A DNA stretch of 64,000 nucleotides from Arenibacter sp. F26102 (GTDB lineage Bacteria; Bacteroidota; Bacteroidia; Flavobacteriales; Flavobacteriaceae), in contig NZ_JALKBC010000004.1 in NCBI RefSeq assembly GCF_023015865.1, positions 248,770 through 312,769 on the forward strand. The letters are read 5' to 3'. The first letter of the stretch is position 1. Every line of letters starts with the position of its first letter. Below are positions 27,891 to 36,665 of this stretch, one piece after another. The notes beneath the pieces were generated by a model. The model ran no database searches and was not told the DNA's origin. It saw only the letters and a program-made list of their open reading frames with translations. The position numbers and the translations under genes were made by a program.

Positions 27891-28778
27891 TTATTTCAAT
27901 TGAAACTTGGAAGTTCCCAATAATTTTAAACCATTATCATAAACATTTACCATATAATTCCCTTTTTGGAATTCTCCCGCTGGCTTGTCAATGAAATCAC
28001 ATACATCCAAAGAACGGTTCTCATAGTAGAAATCGGTTCCTTTACTGTAAGTTACAGAAGCTCCGGAATCACTTGTTTTAGAGAAACTTTCTCCTAGTAC
28101 ATTTCCCTGTGGATCTAGAACTTCAATAAAGAATTGTCTGTCACCAGCTTGTGCAATAACGTTATCTGCAACAGTGAAACAAACTTTTAATTTGTCAGTT
28201 GCCTTAGCTCTAGAAGTAGATACCATTTTACCACTAGTTCTTTCTTTAACCGCATCAACAGAAAATTTTGATAGATTCAAAGCTGACCCTTTTGAAACTA
28301 CGTCTGCCAACTGAGTGTTCTGTACTACTAATGAATCGTTGAAAACTGTTTGTTTTTCCAATTCAACATAAGTACTGTCTCTTTGCATTGCCAAGAAAGT
28401 ATTAGATCTGGTTAAAGAATCTACTTTTCTTATTAATTGCTCTCTTTCTTTGGTTAAAATACCCACTTGCTTTCTGTATCGATATAGACTTGCAATATCA
28501 GATTTCATAGTTTTAACAGAATCGATGTATTTTGCAATGTTATCCCTGGCAGAAACCAATTCTTCATTGGTAGCATTACTTTCCAAGATAGCCTTGTCGT
28601 ATTCTGATTTTAAACTGGTCAAGTCTTCAACAACCAATTCTTTTTCTTTTGTAAGTAATGCAGTGTTCTTTTGTTTATCTTGATATAAACTTACTGTGTA
28701 AATGATTACACCAAGTAAAATAACACCTAATAAACCTGCTATAACCTTCAATCCATTATTACTTTTTGTTTCAGTCAT
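27891..28778 (-). CDS. Single-pass membrane protein with long coiled coil, hypothetical
   Basis: 295 residues: one N-terminal membrane helix (about 10-29), a charged coiled coil (about 35-165), then a compact beta-rich domain (about 190-295) with LKVCFTVADNVIAQAGDRQFFIEVLDPQGNVLG cut in two by no obvious linker. Such proteins are common in Flavobacteriaceae and are sometimes labelled chromosome-partitioning proteins on coiled-coil similarity alone; no ParA motif is present. The membrane anchor places the beta domain outside the cytoplasm. Function unknown; an envelope role is plausible. Confidence 0.8.
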   Translation of the reverse strand: MTETKSNNGLKVIAGLLGVILLGVIIYTVSLYQDKQKNTALLTKEKELVVEDLTSLKSEYDKAILESNATNEELVSARDNIAKYIDSVKTMKSDIASLYRYRKQVGILTKEREQLIRKVDSLTRSNTFLAMQRDSTYVELEKQTVFNDSLVVQNTQLADVVSKGSALNLSKFSVDAVKERTSGKMVSTSRAKATDKLKVCFTVADNVIAQAGDRQFFIEVLDPQGNVLGESFSKTSDSGASVTYSKGTDFYYENRSLDVCDFIDKPAGEFQKGNYMVNVYDNGLKLLGTSKFQLK

Positions 28779-28949
28779 AATTGTAATTATTAATTATTTA
28801 ATTTTTTTAGCCTTAAAATTATTTGTTTGTAACACTCTATATACGATCAAGTTTGGATTTTAGATTTTTTTAGTTAAAAAAAAATAAATTTTCTCCCAAA
28901 GAATCCAAAATTCTTACCTTAACCTTAGGAATAAGGTGATTTTGCTGAT

Positions 28950-29414
28950 ATGGGTTTAAAAATAGTCCCCTTTAAATCAAGCTATGCCAAAAGGTTTAAA
29001 GAGCTTAATGTAGCATGGTTGGAAAAATATTTTTATGTTGAACCAAAAGACGCCATTCTTTTGGAAAATTGTGAGGCCAACATAATAGATAAGGGTGGCT
29101 ATATATATTTTGCCCAGTACAATGAGGATTTAGTGGGTTGTTTTGCATTGCTAAAAATGGGAAAAAACGAATATGAATTGGGTAAAATGGCGGTAGATCC
29201 AAATTATCAGGGATTAAAAATTGGTCAGGCACTTCTTGGTTTTGCCATTAACCTAGCGAAACAAAAGAGATGGAAGAAATTAGTGTTGTACTCCAACACC
29301 AAGTTGGAAAATGCCCTCTATATTTATAAGAAATATGGCTTTATGGAGGTTGCAATTGAAAAAAATATTCCCTACGCCAGGAGTGATATTAAAATGGAAC
29401 TATTAATAAATTAA
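28950..29414 (+). CDS. GNAT family N-acetyltransferase
   Basis: 154 residues with the GNAT core: ELGKMAVDPNYQGLKIGQALLGFAI, holding the acetyl-CoA loop (QxxKIG, a variant of QxxGxG/A) at about 92-97, and LYSNTKLENALYIYKKYGFMEV near the C-terminus. The substrate is unknown. It begins close behind an AT-rich gap and ends 12 bases before the metallo-hydrolase gene, so the two probably form an operon. Confidence 0.88.
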   Translation: MGLKIVPFKSSYAKRFKELNVAWLEKYFYVEPKDAILLENCEANIIDKGGYIYFAQYNEDLVGCFALLKMGKNEYELGKMAVDPNYQGLKIGQALLGFAINLAKQKRWKKLVLYSNTKLENALYIYKKYGFMEVAIEKNIPYARSDIKMELLIN

Positions 29415-29426
29415 AATATTCGAATT

Positions 29427-30227
29427 ATGAGTTATTCAAATCATATTATGGCTTTGGTTGTTCTAACAGGTCTTTTGTCTTATGGTTGCAAGGAAAAAGC
29501 CAAACAAACTTCGGCTGAGGAGGAAATCGTTGAGCTTGTTTCTGAAAATACGTCTTCAGGTTTAGATATTACTCCAATTGAACACGCCACGGCAGTTTTG
29601 GATTGGGATGGGACAATCATCTATATAGACCCAGTTGGAGGCAAGGATGCCTTTGCCAACGTCAAGGAACCTGACCTAATATTGATTACCGATATTCACG
29701 GGGATCATTTCAGTCTGGAAACATTACAGGCCTTAAATACCAAAAAGGCCAAAATAGTTGTCCCACAAGCTGTAGCCGATAAGATTCCATCAGAATTTAC
29801 ACCCCAACTGGACATCCTAAATAATGGTGACTCAAAGGAACGTTATGGAATTAATATCGAAGCTATACCCATGTACAATCTACGTGAAGAAGCCAAAGAT
29901 TTTCATACCAAAGGTAGAGGAAATGGGTATGTGCTTAGTAAAAATGATCAACGCATATACTTTTCCGGTGATACCGAGGATATTCCTGAAATGCGGGCTC
30001 TACAAAATATAGATAAGGCCTTTGTTTGTATGAACCTTCCTTATACAATGACCGTTGAAAGTGCAGCAGACGCTGTTCTGCAATTTAAACCCAAACAAGT
30101 GTATCCTTATCATTATAGGGGTAAGCCAGATGTTGGAGACGTTGTAAAGTTTAAAAAGTTGGTAAATGAAAAGGATTCCAATATTGAAGTGGTACAATTG
30201 GATTGGTATCCGAAGGAAGATTATTAA
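29427..30227 (+). CDS. MBL-fold metallo-hydrolase lipoprotein, UlaG-like
   Basis: 266 residues. The signal ends YGC with a lipobox-like LLSYGC21, so it is probably an outer-leaflet lipoprotein. The metal site reads TDIHGDHFS at about 92-100, so the usual first His of THxHxDH is Asp here. A later SGDTEDIPEM (about 176) supplies the second-site Asp, and PYHYRGK near the C-terminus supplies a final His. The Asp variant recurs in UlaG-like proteins as I recall, so it need not be inactive. Substrate unknown. Confidence 0.85.
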   Translation: MSYSNHIMALVVLTGLLSYGCKEKAKQTSAEEEIVELVSENTSSGLDITPIEHATAVLDWDGTIIYIDPVGGKDAFANVKEPDLILITDIHGDHFSLETLQALNTKKAKIVVPQAVADKIPSEFTPQLDILNNGDSKERYGINIEAIPMYNLREEAKDFHTKGRGNGYVLSKNDQRIYFSGDTEDIPEMRALQNIDKAFVCMNLPYTMTVESAADAVLQFKPKQVYPYHYRGKPDVGDVVKFKKLVNEKDSNIEVVQLDWYPKEDY

Positions 30228-30283
30228 TCGATGTTCTGATAAACCATATGCGTTAACATAAAATCCATAACCTTTTAAGTAAT

Positions 30284-30328
30284 AAAACGCTGTTTCTTAA
30301 TCATCTCGATTAAAGAAACAGCGTTTTT
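30284..30328. terminator. Bidirectional terminator between the metallo-hydrolase gene and ettA
   Basis: AAAACGCTGTTTCTTAATC (30284-30302) pairs with GATTAAAGAAACAGCG plus a T run (30308-30328), with one bulged base. It has A and T runs on its two sides and serves both convergent genes. Confidence 0.88.
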
Positions 30329-30348
30329 ATTAATAATATCGCTAGTAA

Positions 30349-32040
30349 TTAGCGTATTAACTTCTTATATTTTAGTCGCTTCGGTATTAAATCTCCTCCC
30401 AAACGTTTCTTTTTATTTTCTTCATATTCAGAGAAAGATCCTTCAAAGAAATAAACTTGAGAATCCCCTTCAAACGATAAAATATGGGTACAAACCCTAT
30501 CCAGGAACCACCTGTCGTGGGAAATAACTACCGCACATCCGGCAAAATTTTCCAGACCTTCTTCCAAGGCCCTTAAAGTATTAACATCCAAATCGTTAGT
30601 TGGCTCATCTAAAAGTAGTACGTTACCCTCCTCCTTTAAAGTCATGGCCAAATGCAAACGGTTCCGTTCACCTCCCGAAAGCATATCCACTTTTTTGTTC
30701 TGCTCACTACCAGAAAAATTGAATCTACTTAAATAGGCTCTGGAATTCACCTGTCTGCCTCCCATCATGATCAATTCCTGCTCATCACTAAAATTCTGCC
30801 AAATAGTTTTATCAGGATCTATATTGGAATGACTTTGATCTACATAGGCAATTTTTGCTGTATCCCCCACTACAAATTCACCCTTATCCGGTTTCTCCTC
30901 GCCCATTATCATACGGAAAATGGTAGTTTTACCTGCCCCGTTGGGACCAATTATGCCTACTATACCAGCTTGTGGCAATTTAAAGTTCAAATCTTCATAA
31001 AGCAATTTATCCCCGTAGGCCTTACTTACTCCATTGGCTTCAATGACATTGGTTCCCAATCGAGGTCCATTAGGGATATAGATTTCCAGTTTCTCATCCA
31101 ATTGTTTTTGGTCCTGGCTCATTAATTTATCATAGTTCTGCAAACGGGCCTTTTGTTTGGTCTGTCTGCCCTTAGCCCCTTGTCTGACCCAATCCAACTC
31201 TCGCTCTAATATTTTTTGTCTTTTGGAGGCTGTTTTGCTTTCTTGGGCCATTCTCTTGGATTTTTGATCCAACCAGCTAGAGTAGTTCCCCTTCCACGGA
31301 ATACCTTCTCCCCTATCCAATTCCAATATCCATCCGGCCACATTATCCAAGAAATATCTATCATGGGTCACGGCAATAACGGTTCCTTTATACTCCGCTA
31401 GATGATGCTCCAACCAATGAACGGATTCTGCATCCAAATGGTTCGTTGGCTCATCCAGCAAAAGAATTTCAGGTTCTTGCAACAATAATCGACATAAGGC
31501 AACACGTCTCCTTTCACCACCGGAAAGTATTCCAATTTTCTTATCGGGGTCCGGTGTACGCAAGGCATCCATGGCTATTTCCAATTTGGTGTCCAGCTCC
31601 CAGGCATTGCTGGCGTCTATTTTGTCCTGAAGTTCCGCTTGCTTGTCCATGAGTTTTTGCATCTTATCCGCATCCTCATATACTTCGGGAAGCCCGAACA
31701 TATCATTTATTTTATTGTACTCATCCAAAATAGCAACGGTTTCGGCAACGCCCTCCTTGACAACTTCCAATACTGTTTTATTTTCGTCCAACTGGGGTTC
31801 CTGCTCAAGATAACCAACCTTATAACCTGGAGAAAAAACTACATCTCCCTGGAAGTTCTTGTCCACTCCCGCTATTATTTTTAGCAAGGTAGATTTACCG
31901 GAACCATTAAGACCCAGAATTCCGATCTTTGCTCCGTAAAAGAAGCTTAAATAAATGTTCTTTAATACCGGGGTATTGGCAGTTTTGTACGTCTTGGTAA
32001 CCCCGGACATGGAGAAAATCACTTTCTTATCGTCCGACAT
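30349..32040 (-). CDS. ettA: Energy-dependent translational throttle protein EttA (ABC-F)
   Basis: Ribosome-binding ABC-F ATPase that gates elongation according to energy charge. Two ATPase domains and no membrane domain: Walker A GLNGSGKST (about 41) with signature LSGGERRRVALCR (about 170), and GPNGAGKTT (about 362) with LSGGERNRLHLAM (about 462). The linker contains the P-site tRNA interaction region of ABC-F proteins (SKRMAQESKTASKRQ, about 265). 563 aa matches EttA. Convergent with the metallo-hydrolase. Confidence 0.94.
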   Translation of the reverse strand: MSDDKKVIFSMSGVTKTYKTANTPVLKNIYLSFFYGAKIGILGLNGSGKSTLLKIIAGVDKNFQGDVVFSPGYKVGYLEQEPQLDENKTVLEVVKEGVAETVAILDEYNKINDMFGLPEVYEDADKMQKLMDKQAELQDKIDASNAWELDTKLEIAMDALRTPDPDKKIGILSGGERRRVALCRLLLQEPEILLLDEPTNHLDAESVHWLEHHLAEYKGTVIAVTHDRYFLDNVAGWILELDRGEGIPWKGNYSSWLDQKSKRMAQESKTASKRQKILERELDWVRQGAKGRQTKQKARLQNYDKLMSQDQKQLDEKLEIYIPNGPRLGTNVIEANGVSKAYGDKLLYEDLNFKLPQAGIVGIIGPNGAGKTTIFRMIMGEEKPDKGEFVVGDTAKIAYVDQSHSNIDPDKTIWQNFSDEQELIMMGGRQVNSRAYLSRFNFSGSEQNKKVDMLSGGERNRLHLAMTLKEEGNVLLLDEPTNDLDVNTLRALEEGLENFAGCAVVISHDRWFLDRVCTHILSFEGDSQVYFFEGSFSEYEENKKKRLGGDLIPKRLKYKKLIR

Positions 32041-32154
32041 ATTATATATGTATTATTAATTTTGATTATTTTATTTTGAGGTGTTAGGTGAGTCATTATT
32101 GGTTTCCAGCATTTTGTTCTATTCTTTTGGTAAACCTTAACCCAATGTAATACC

Positions 32155-32337
32155 TTATACCCTTCCTTTTAATGCATTAAAAACCCATGCAATTGCGAAG
32201 AAACCTATTCCTACCGAGGCAAATCCCCATCCGGCTACATCATCATATCTAAAAGCACCTAACGCAATAAGCGATAGACCTACAATTATCATTATAAAGG
32301 TTGCCCAAGCAAGTACTGTATTCTTATTCATTCCCAT
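32155..32337 (-). CDS. Small two-helix membrane protein (CAL67264-like family)
   Basis: 60 residues. Two hydrophobic segments (about 9-27 and 36-53) are joined by a short GAFRYDDVAGW loop. The sequence is very like a small flavobacterial membrane protein family that I recall as CAL67264. Function unknown. The start could be 32337 (MGMNKN) or 32331 (MNKN). No partner gene is tightly linked; ettA is downstream across about 115 bases. Confidence 0.8.
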   Translation of the reverse strand: MGMNKNTVLAWATFIMIIVGLSLIALGAFRYDDVAGWGFASVGIGFFAIAWVFNALKGRV

Positions 32338-32794
32338 GTTTTAATCGGTTTGGTTTGTAGAGCCTCAAATATCGTAAATTTTACAAGAATTTATCATCAT
32401 ACAAAAAACTTTATTCCTACCGATGACGGAATAACTAAAAGCCATAAGGTCCAAGAGCTAAGCTAGTAGGTAAGAACTGGCACGCAATGATGATAGCAAG
32501 GGCTCCTTCCCTTGGATAATGGAAGGTGAATCCTCCGTTAGCTGCGGAGGAGTCGGAAGGGATTGATAGCCCAGGTTTATGGGCGGAGACAATAGATAGG
32601 GTATGGGTTTACGGGACGGGATTTCAATTTCCCCTCTCGATCGTTGCCAGGACTTTTCCCCACCTAGGAGCAGGGCAATGAATTGCCCTCTGCGTTCCAA
32701 GAGGAGAGCCCTTAGCTATTATGCTCAAAATGAGTTCTCAATCGATGTAGAAATTATTTCAACGTAATCCCGATTTGTGCATTTTTTAAAAATG
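32338..32794. other. Intergenic stretch with a structured, GC-richer element
   Basis: 457 bases without a gene. Bases 32450-32717 differ from the AT-rich surroundings, being visibly richer in G and C and containing three strong small hairpins: CAAGGG/CCCTTG at 32497-32514, TCCTCCG/CGGAGGA at 32531-32551 and AGGGCAAT/ATTGCCCT at 32672-32689. The 8-mer TCCAAGAG occurs at 32450-32457 and 32696-32703, and AGCTAAG (32456) has its inverse CTTAGCT at 32711. The element could be a dispersed intergenic repeat or a structured RNA. An 80-codon minus-strand ORF inside it has a low-complexity, unprotein-like product and is not called. Confidence 0.55.
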
Positions 32795-33778
32795 TTATCC
32801 CTCGAAAGGAAATACTATTCCATTTTGCTTTCTCACTGTGTCCAATATCGTTATTAAATCCAAACTGTTTTGATGGCTCCAAAGTGCACTTTCTAATTTA
32901 CCTTGACTAAGACAGGTATGGACCTCATTAATTTCATAATAATAACCCCTTCCGGTTGTTGGTAACTTAATCTCTTCATTTTCATTGTTTTTCCCAATGG
33001 TATATCCTTGGGCCTCATGCCATCTGCCGGGAATATATATAGTACCTTTTTCCCCTGATATTTCAGCTTTCATTTCGGACCTACTTGTAAATCCCGAATA
33101 CAAAATTGCTTGGGCTTTTGGGTACTTAAAAATCATAGACGTCTGTACTTCGGCACCATTTGCATGAAAATTGGAAGTGGATAAAATTTGATCTGGCTTA
33201 CCAAGAAGCAAATAACTTAAAAAAACAGGATAAATTCCGATGTCCAATAAAGATCCTCCTGCAAGTTTCGGATTCAAAACCCTACCTTCGAAATCCCTAT
33301 CTAGGGCATAAAAGGCAAAATCTGCATGTAAATAGGCCAATGAACCTATTTCACCAGTATCCACTAACTCCTTTACCCTTTTAATGGTAGGATTAAATCT
33401 ACTCCATAGGGCTTCCATTAAAAACACTTTGTTTCGTTGCGCAGCCGCTATCATTTTTTGGACCTCCACCCTATTTACGCCCATAGGTTTTTCACATAGC
33501 ACGTGTTTACCATGATCCATGGCCATAATAGTAAGTTCTGAATGCAGGGTATGTGGTGTGGCAATATAGACTACATCAACCTCCTTGCACTCGAAAAGTT
33601 CCTTGTAGCTCCCAAAAGCATTAGGCACTTGGTATTCCTTGGAAAATGCTTGGGCCTTGACCATATCCCGAGAGGCGACGGCATATATTTGAGCTTCATT
33701 CACTAGGGCAAGGTCCTTAACAAAATTGCGGGCGATATTACCCAAGCCTATAATTCCCCATCTCACTTTTAGTCCCAT
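32795..33778 (-). CDS. Gfo/Idh/MocA family oxidoreductase
   Basis: 327-residue NAD(P)-dependent sugar or polyol dehydrogenase-like protein. An N-terminal Rossmann fold starts with GLGNIARNF (about 11-19), followed by the family EKP motif in HVLCEKPMGVN (about 93-103). The C-terminal alpha/beta domain contains GGSLLDIGIYP (about 174-184) with the family Asp. No signal peptide, so it is cytoplasmic. The substrate is not readable. Single gene, divergent from the carboxylase gene across about 70 bases. Confidence 0.9.
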   Translation of the reverse strand: MGLKVRWGIIGLGNIARNFVKDLALVNEAQIYAVASRDMVKAQAFSKEYQVPNAFGSYKELFECKEVDVVYIATPHTLHSELTIMAMDHGKHVLCEKPMGVNRVEVQKMIAAAQRNKVFLMEALWSRFNPTIKRVKELVDTGEIGSLAYLHADFAFYALDRDFEGRVLNPKLAGGSLLDIGIYPVFLSYLLLGKPDQILSTSNFHANGAEVQTSMIFKYPKAQAILYSGFTSRSEMKAEISGEKGTIYIPGRWHEAQGYTIGKNNENEEIKLPTTGRGYYYEINEVHTCLSQGKLESALWSHQNSLDLITILDTVRKQNGIVFPFEG

Positions 33779-33851
33779 TTTGAATATGATTTAATTAAAG
33801 TTAATAAATATAACTCCTTATCTTTATTGCGCAAAAGAAAGCCAGTACAAC

Positions 33852-35480
33852 ATGGATATCAACTTCAACAAAAACGAAGACCACAATAAATTACTATTAT
33901 CAGATTTAAAAAATAGACTTGCCAAGGTAAAACTTGGCGGTGGAAAAAGCCGAATTGAAAAGCAGCATGCCCAGGGCAAATTAAATGCCCGAGAACGTAT
34001 TGATTATCTTTTGGACAAAGGTAGGGATGCTATAGAAATTGGCGCATTTGTAGGTGACGGAATGTACGAAGCCCATGGTGGGTGTCCCTCTGGAGGCGTT
34101 GTTATTAAAATTGGATATATAAAGGGAAAACAGTGTATTGTAGTGGCCAATGATGCTACCGTAAAGGCTGGTGCCTGGTTTCCAATTACTGCAAAAAAGA
34201 ACCTTAGGGCACAGGAAATTGCCATGGAAAACCGCTTGCCCATTATCTACTTGGTAGATAGTGCCGGGGTATACCTTCCCATGCAGGATGAAATTTTTCC
34301 GGATAAGGAACACTTTGGCAGAATATTTAGAAATAATGCTATTATGAGCAGCATGGGAATCACCCAAATTTCCGCTGTTATGGGCAGTTGTGTTGCCGGT
34401 GGAGCCTATCTCCCCATCATGAGCGATGAAGCATTGATAGTGGACAAGACAGGTAGCATTTTTTTAGCTGGTAGCTATCTGGTAAAAGCCGCCATTGGGG
34501 AGTTAATCGACAATGAAACCCTAGGGGGTGCCACAACACATTGTGAAATTAGTGGGGTTACGGATTATAAGGCGAAAGACGATAAAGATGCTTTGGATAC
34601 CATAAAAAGCATTATTGATAAAATAGGCGATTATGACAAGGCAGGGTACAACAGAATAACCCCAATCAGACCTAAGGAAAAGGAAGATGACATCTATGGC
34701 ATTCTCCCAAAATCTAGAACGGAGCAATACGATATGCTTGAGATTATAAAGCGGTTGGTAGATAATTCCGAATTTGAACAATACAAGGAAGGCTATGGTA
34801 AAACAATACTTACAGGTTATGCCCGTATAGACGGTTGGGCTGTGGGCATAGTAGCAAATCAACGTAAGGTGGTGAAAACCAAAAATGGGGAAATGCAGTT
34901 CGGGGGCGTCATATATTCCGATTCCGCGGATAAGGCCACCCGATTTATTGCCAATTGTAATCAAAAGAAAATCCCTCTGGTATTTTTACAGGACGTCACC
35001 GGATTTATGGTGGGTAGTAAAAGTGAGCATGGTGGTATTATTAAGGATGGTGCCAAAATGGTGAATGCGGTGAGTAATTCTGTTGTTCCTAAATTTACCA
35101 TTATTATAGGCAATAGTTATGGGGCGGGAAATTACGCCATGTGCGGAAAAGCGTACGACCCAAGATTGATTGTGGCTTGGCCCAGTGCCGAATTGGCGGT
35201 AATGAGCGGCAATTCTGCTGCCAAAGTATTACTGCAGATAGAAACAGCGTCGCTAAAGAAAAAAGGTGAAAAAATAACGGAAGCCCAGGAAAACGAACTT
35301 TTTAATAAAATAAAACAGCGATATGACAACCAAATATCGCCCTATTATGCCGCCTCACGTTTATGGACAGACGCGGTAATAGATCCTTTGGACACTCGGA
35401 AATACATATCATTGGGCATAGAGGCAGCCAACCATGCTCCTATTGAAAAGCCTTTTAACATGGGAGTGGTACAGGTATGA
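33852..35480 (+). CDS. Acyl-CoA carboxylase beta subunit (carboxyltransferase), methylcrotonyl-CoA type
   Basis: 542-residue biotin-dependent carboxyltransferase. It contains GGCPSGGVVIKIGYI early, QDEIFPDKEHFGRIFRNNA and MGSCVAGGAYLPIMSDE in the first crotonase-like half (about 137-205), and GYARIDGWAVGIVANQ with GNSYGAGNYAMCGKAYDPR in the second (about 320-440). The QxEIFPDxxHFGRIF segment is most like MccB (leucine degradation), although propionyl-CoA enzymes are related. No biotin-carrying alpha subunit lies beside it; that gene must be elsewhere. Confidence 0.88.
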   Translation: MDINFNKNEDHNKLLLSDLKNRLAKVKLGGGKSRIEKQHAQGKLNARERIDYLLDKGRDAIEIGAFVGDGMYEAHGGCPSGGVVIKIGYIKGKQCIVVANDATVKAGAWFPITAKKNLRAQEIAMENRLPIIYLVDSAGVYLPMQDEIFPDKEHFGRIFRNNAIMSSMGITQISAVMGSCVAGGAYLPIMSDEALIVDKTGSIFLAGSYLVKAAIGELIDNETLGGATTHCEISGVTDYKAKDDKDALDTIKSIIDKIGDYDKAGYNRITPIRPKEKEDDIYGILPKSRTEQYDMLEIIKRLVDNSEFEQYKEGYGKTILTGYARIDGWAVGIVANQRKVVKTKNGEMQFGGVIYSDSADKATRFIANCNQKKIPLVFLQDVTGFMVGSKSEHGGIIKDGAKMVNAVSNSVVPKFTIIIGNSYGAGNYAMCGKAYDPRLIVAWPSAELAVMSGNSAAKVLLQIETASLKKKGEKITEAQENELFNKIKQRYDNQISPYYAASRLWTDAVIDPLDTRKYISLGIEAANHAPIEKPFNMGVVQV

Positions 35481-35490
35481 TAATTCGAGG

Positions 35491-35565
35491 ATTTGGAAAT
35501 GGGTTAATTTGGAAATGTACCAATTTGCAAATGTAGCAATATGTTGATTTGGGGATTTGGAAACT
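35491..35565. repeat. Degenerate 16-base tandem repeat between convergent genes
   Basis: ATTTGGAAATG occurs at 35491 and 35507, and ATTTGCAAATG at 35523, an exact 16-base period. A weaker fourth unit at 35539 and two ATTTGG units at 35547 and 35555 follow. It lies between the carboxylase and menE stop codons, with no obvious role. Confidence 0.75.
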
Positions 35566-35588
35566 CTTGAATCCACCCTTCAAATAAA

Positions 35589-36665
35589 CTATTCCAAATG
35601 GAGTAGCCTTAAAGTTTCAGCCCTATTTACCTTGCCACTGCCCGTCTCAACGAACTTGGGTACGCTAAATATTTCTTTGGGGATTTCATATTTGGAAATT
35701 GAGTTAAGGGATTTTATATCCACATGCAATTGCTCAGTATCAACATTTCCTTCGACCACCAAAACCATTTTCTTGCCCAATTGGGCATCAGGGATTCCAG
35801 AAACAAAAAACCTTGAATTAATTAAAGACGACAATTTGGACTCCAATTGTTCTGGAATTAATTTTACTCCGCCCGAATTTATAACATTATCATACCTCCC
35901 CAACCATTGGAATTCTGAAGAAGATATTAGGTTTACCACATCATTGGTCACTATAATTGCGTCCGAAACTTTAGGGGCTTCTATTACTAGGCAATCCCTT
36001 TCGTCCTTAGTGAAAACAACATTTGGTAGTGCATTAAAATTGTTGGTGACGGAACCATCGGAAAGTTTCTTCACTGCAATATGAGTAATGGTTTCGGTCA
36101 TACCATAGGTTTCAAAAACCTTAGTATTTACCCTGCTTAAACTTAATTTTAGTTCTTGCGAAATGGGTGCACCTCCAATTATTAAAGTGGTTATTAGGTT
36201 TAAATAAGGTATTGAATTTTGTACCTGTATAGGTACCATAGCACCAAAATCATAGTGCAGGGAGCTCAATTCCAGTGGATTGGCGGAAGGCTCAACAAAG
36301 TCCATTTCCCAGCCGAGAACCATGGCGCGTACCAACATCATTTTACCAGCAATAAAATTTACCGACAAACAATTAAGGGTCTTAGCTCCTGCTCCCAATT
36401 TAAAAAATACTCCTGTGGCTAGAGCGGAGTTGACCATATGCTCCTTTTTCAAGGTAATTATTTTCGGAATGCCGGTAGAGCCTGAAGTTTTAACTTGCAT
36501 GGAATCCGAATCATCCAGCCAATCCATAAGGAAATTGCCAATCCCTACTTCATACTCTTGTCCTTCCTTGATCAGACTGTATGCCAATTCCTTTAAATCC
36601 ACGAAATCGTAATGGATTCCGTTGAATTTGAATTTGGGATGGATATTTTTATAGATTGGACTCAC
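35589..36665 (-). CDS. menE: o-Succinylbenzoate-CoA ligase-like AMP-forming enzyme
   Basis: Adenylating ligase that activates o-succinylbenzoate in menaquinone synthesis. The A3 loop TSGSTGIPK (about residue 60-70), YGMTETITH (about 190-200) and a WLGRYDNVINSGGVKL hinge region are visible. At about 358 aa it is shorter than E. coli MenE, as is usual in Bacteroidota. There is no ATG near the 5' end: a stop lies immediately upstream of a TTG at 36674, and GTG at 36665 is the next choice, so the start (GTG preferred here) is uncertain. Either way the gene overlaps the end of the upstream protease gene by 17-26 bases. Confidence 0.87.
   Translation of the reverse strand: MSPIYKNIHPKFKFNGIHYDFVDLKELAYSLIKEGQEYEVGIGNFLMDWLDDSDSMQVKTSGSTGIPKIITLKKEHMVNSALATGVFFKLGAGAKTLNCLSVNFIAGKMMLVRAMVLGWEMDFVEPSANPLELSSLHYDFGAMVPIQVQNSIPYLNLITTLIIGGAPISQELKLSLSRVNTKVFETYGMTETITHIAVKKLSDGSVTNNFNALPNVVFTKDERDCLVIEAPKVSDAIIVTNDVVNLISSSEFQWLGRYDNVINSGGVKLIPEQLESKLSSLINSRFFVSGIPDAQLGKKMVLVVEGNVDTEQLHVDIKSLNSISKYEIPKEIFSVPKFVETGSGKVNRAETLRLLHLE

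Noticed and set aside
32458-32700. 80-codon minus-strand open frame (Pro/Ser-rich) in the intergenic element
   Set aside because: Low-complexity, unprotein-like product spread over hairpins. The reading frame is better explained as chance within a structured repeat.
35491-35565. Possible CRISPR-like repeat array
   Set aside because: The period is 16 bases with no unique spacers, the units are degenerate, and no cas genes are nearby.
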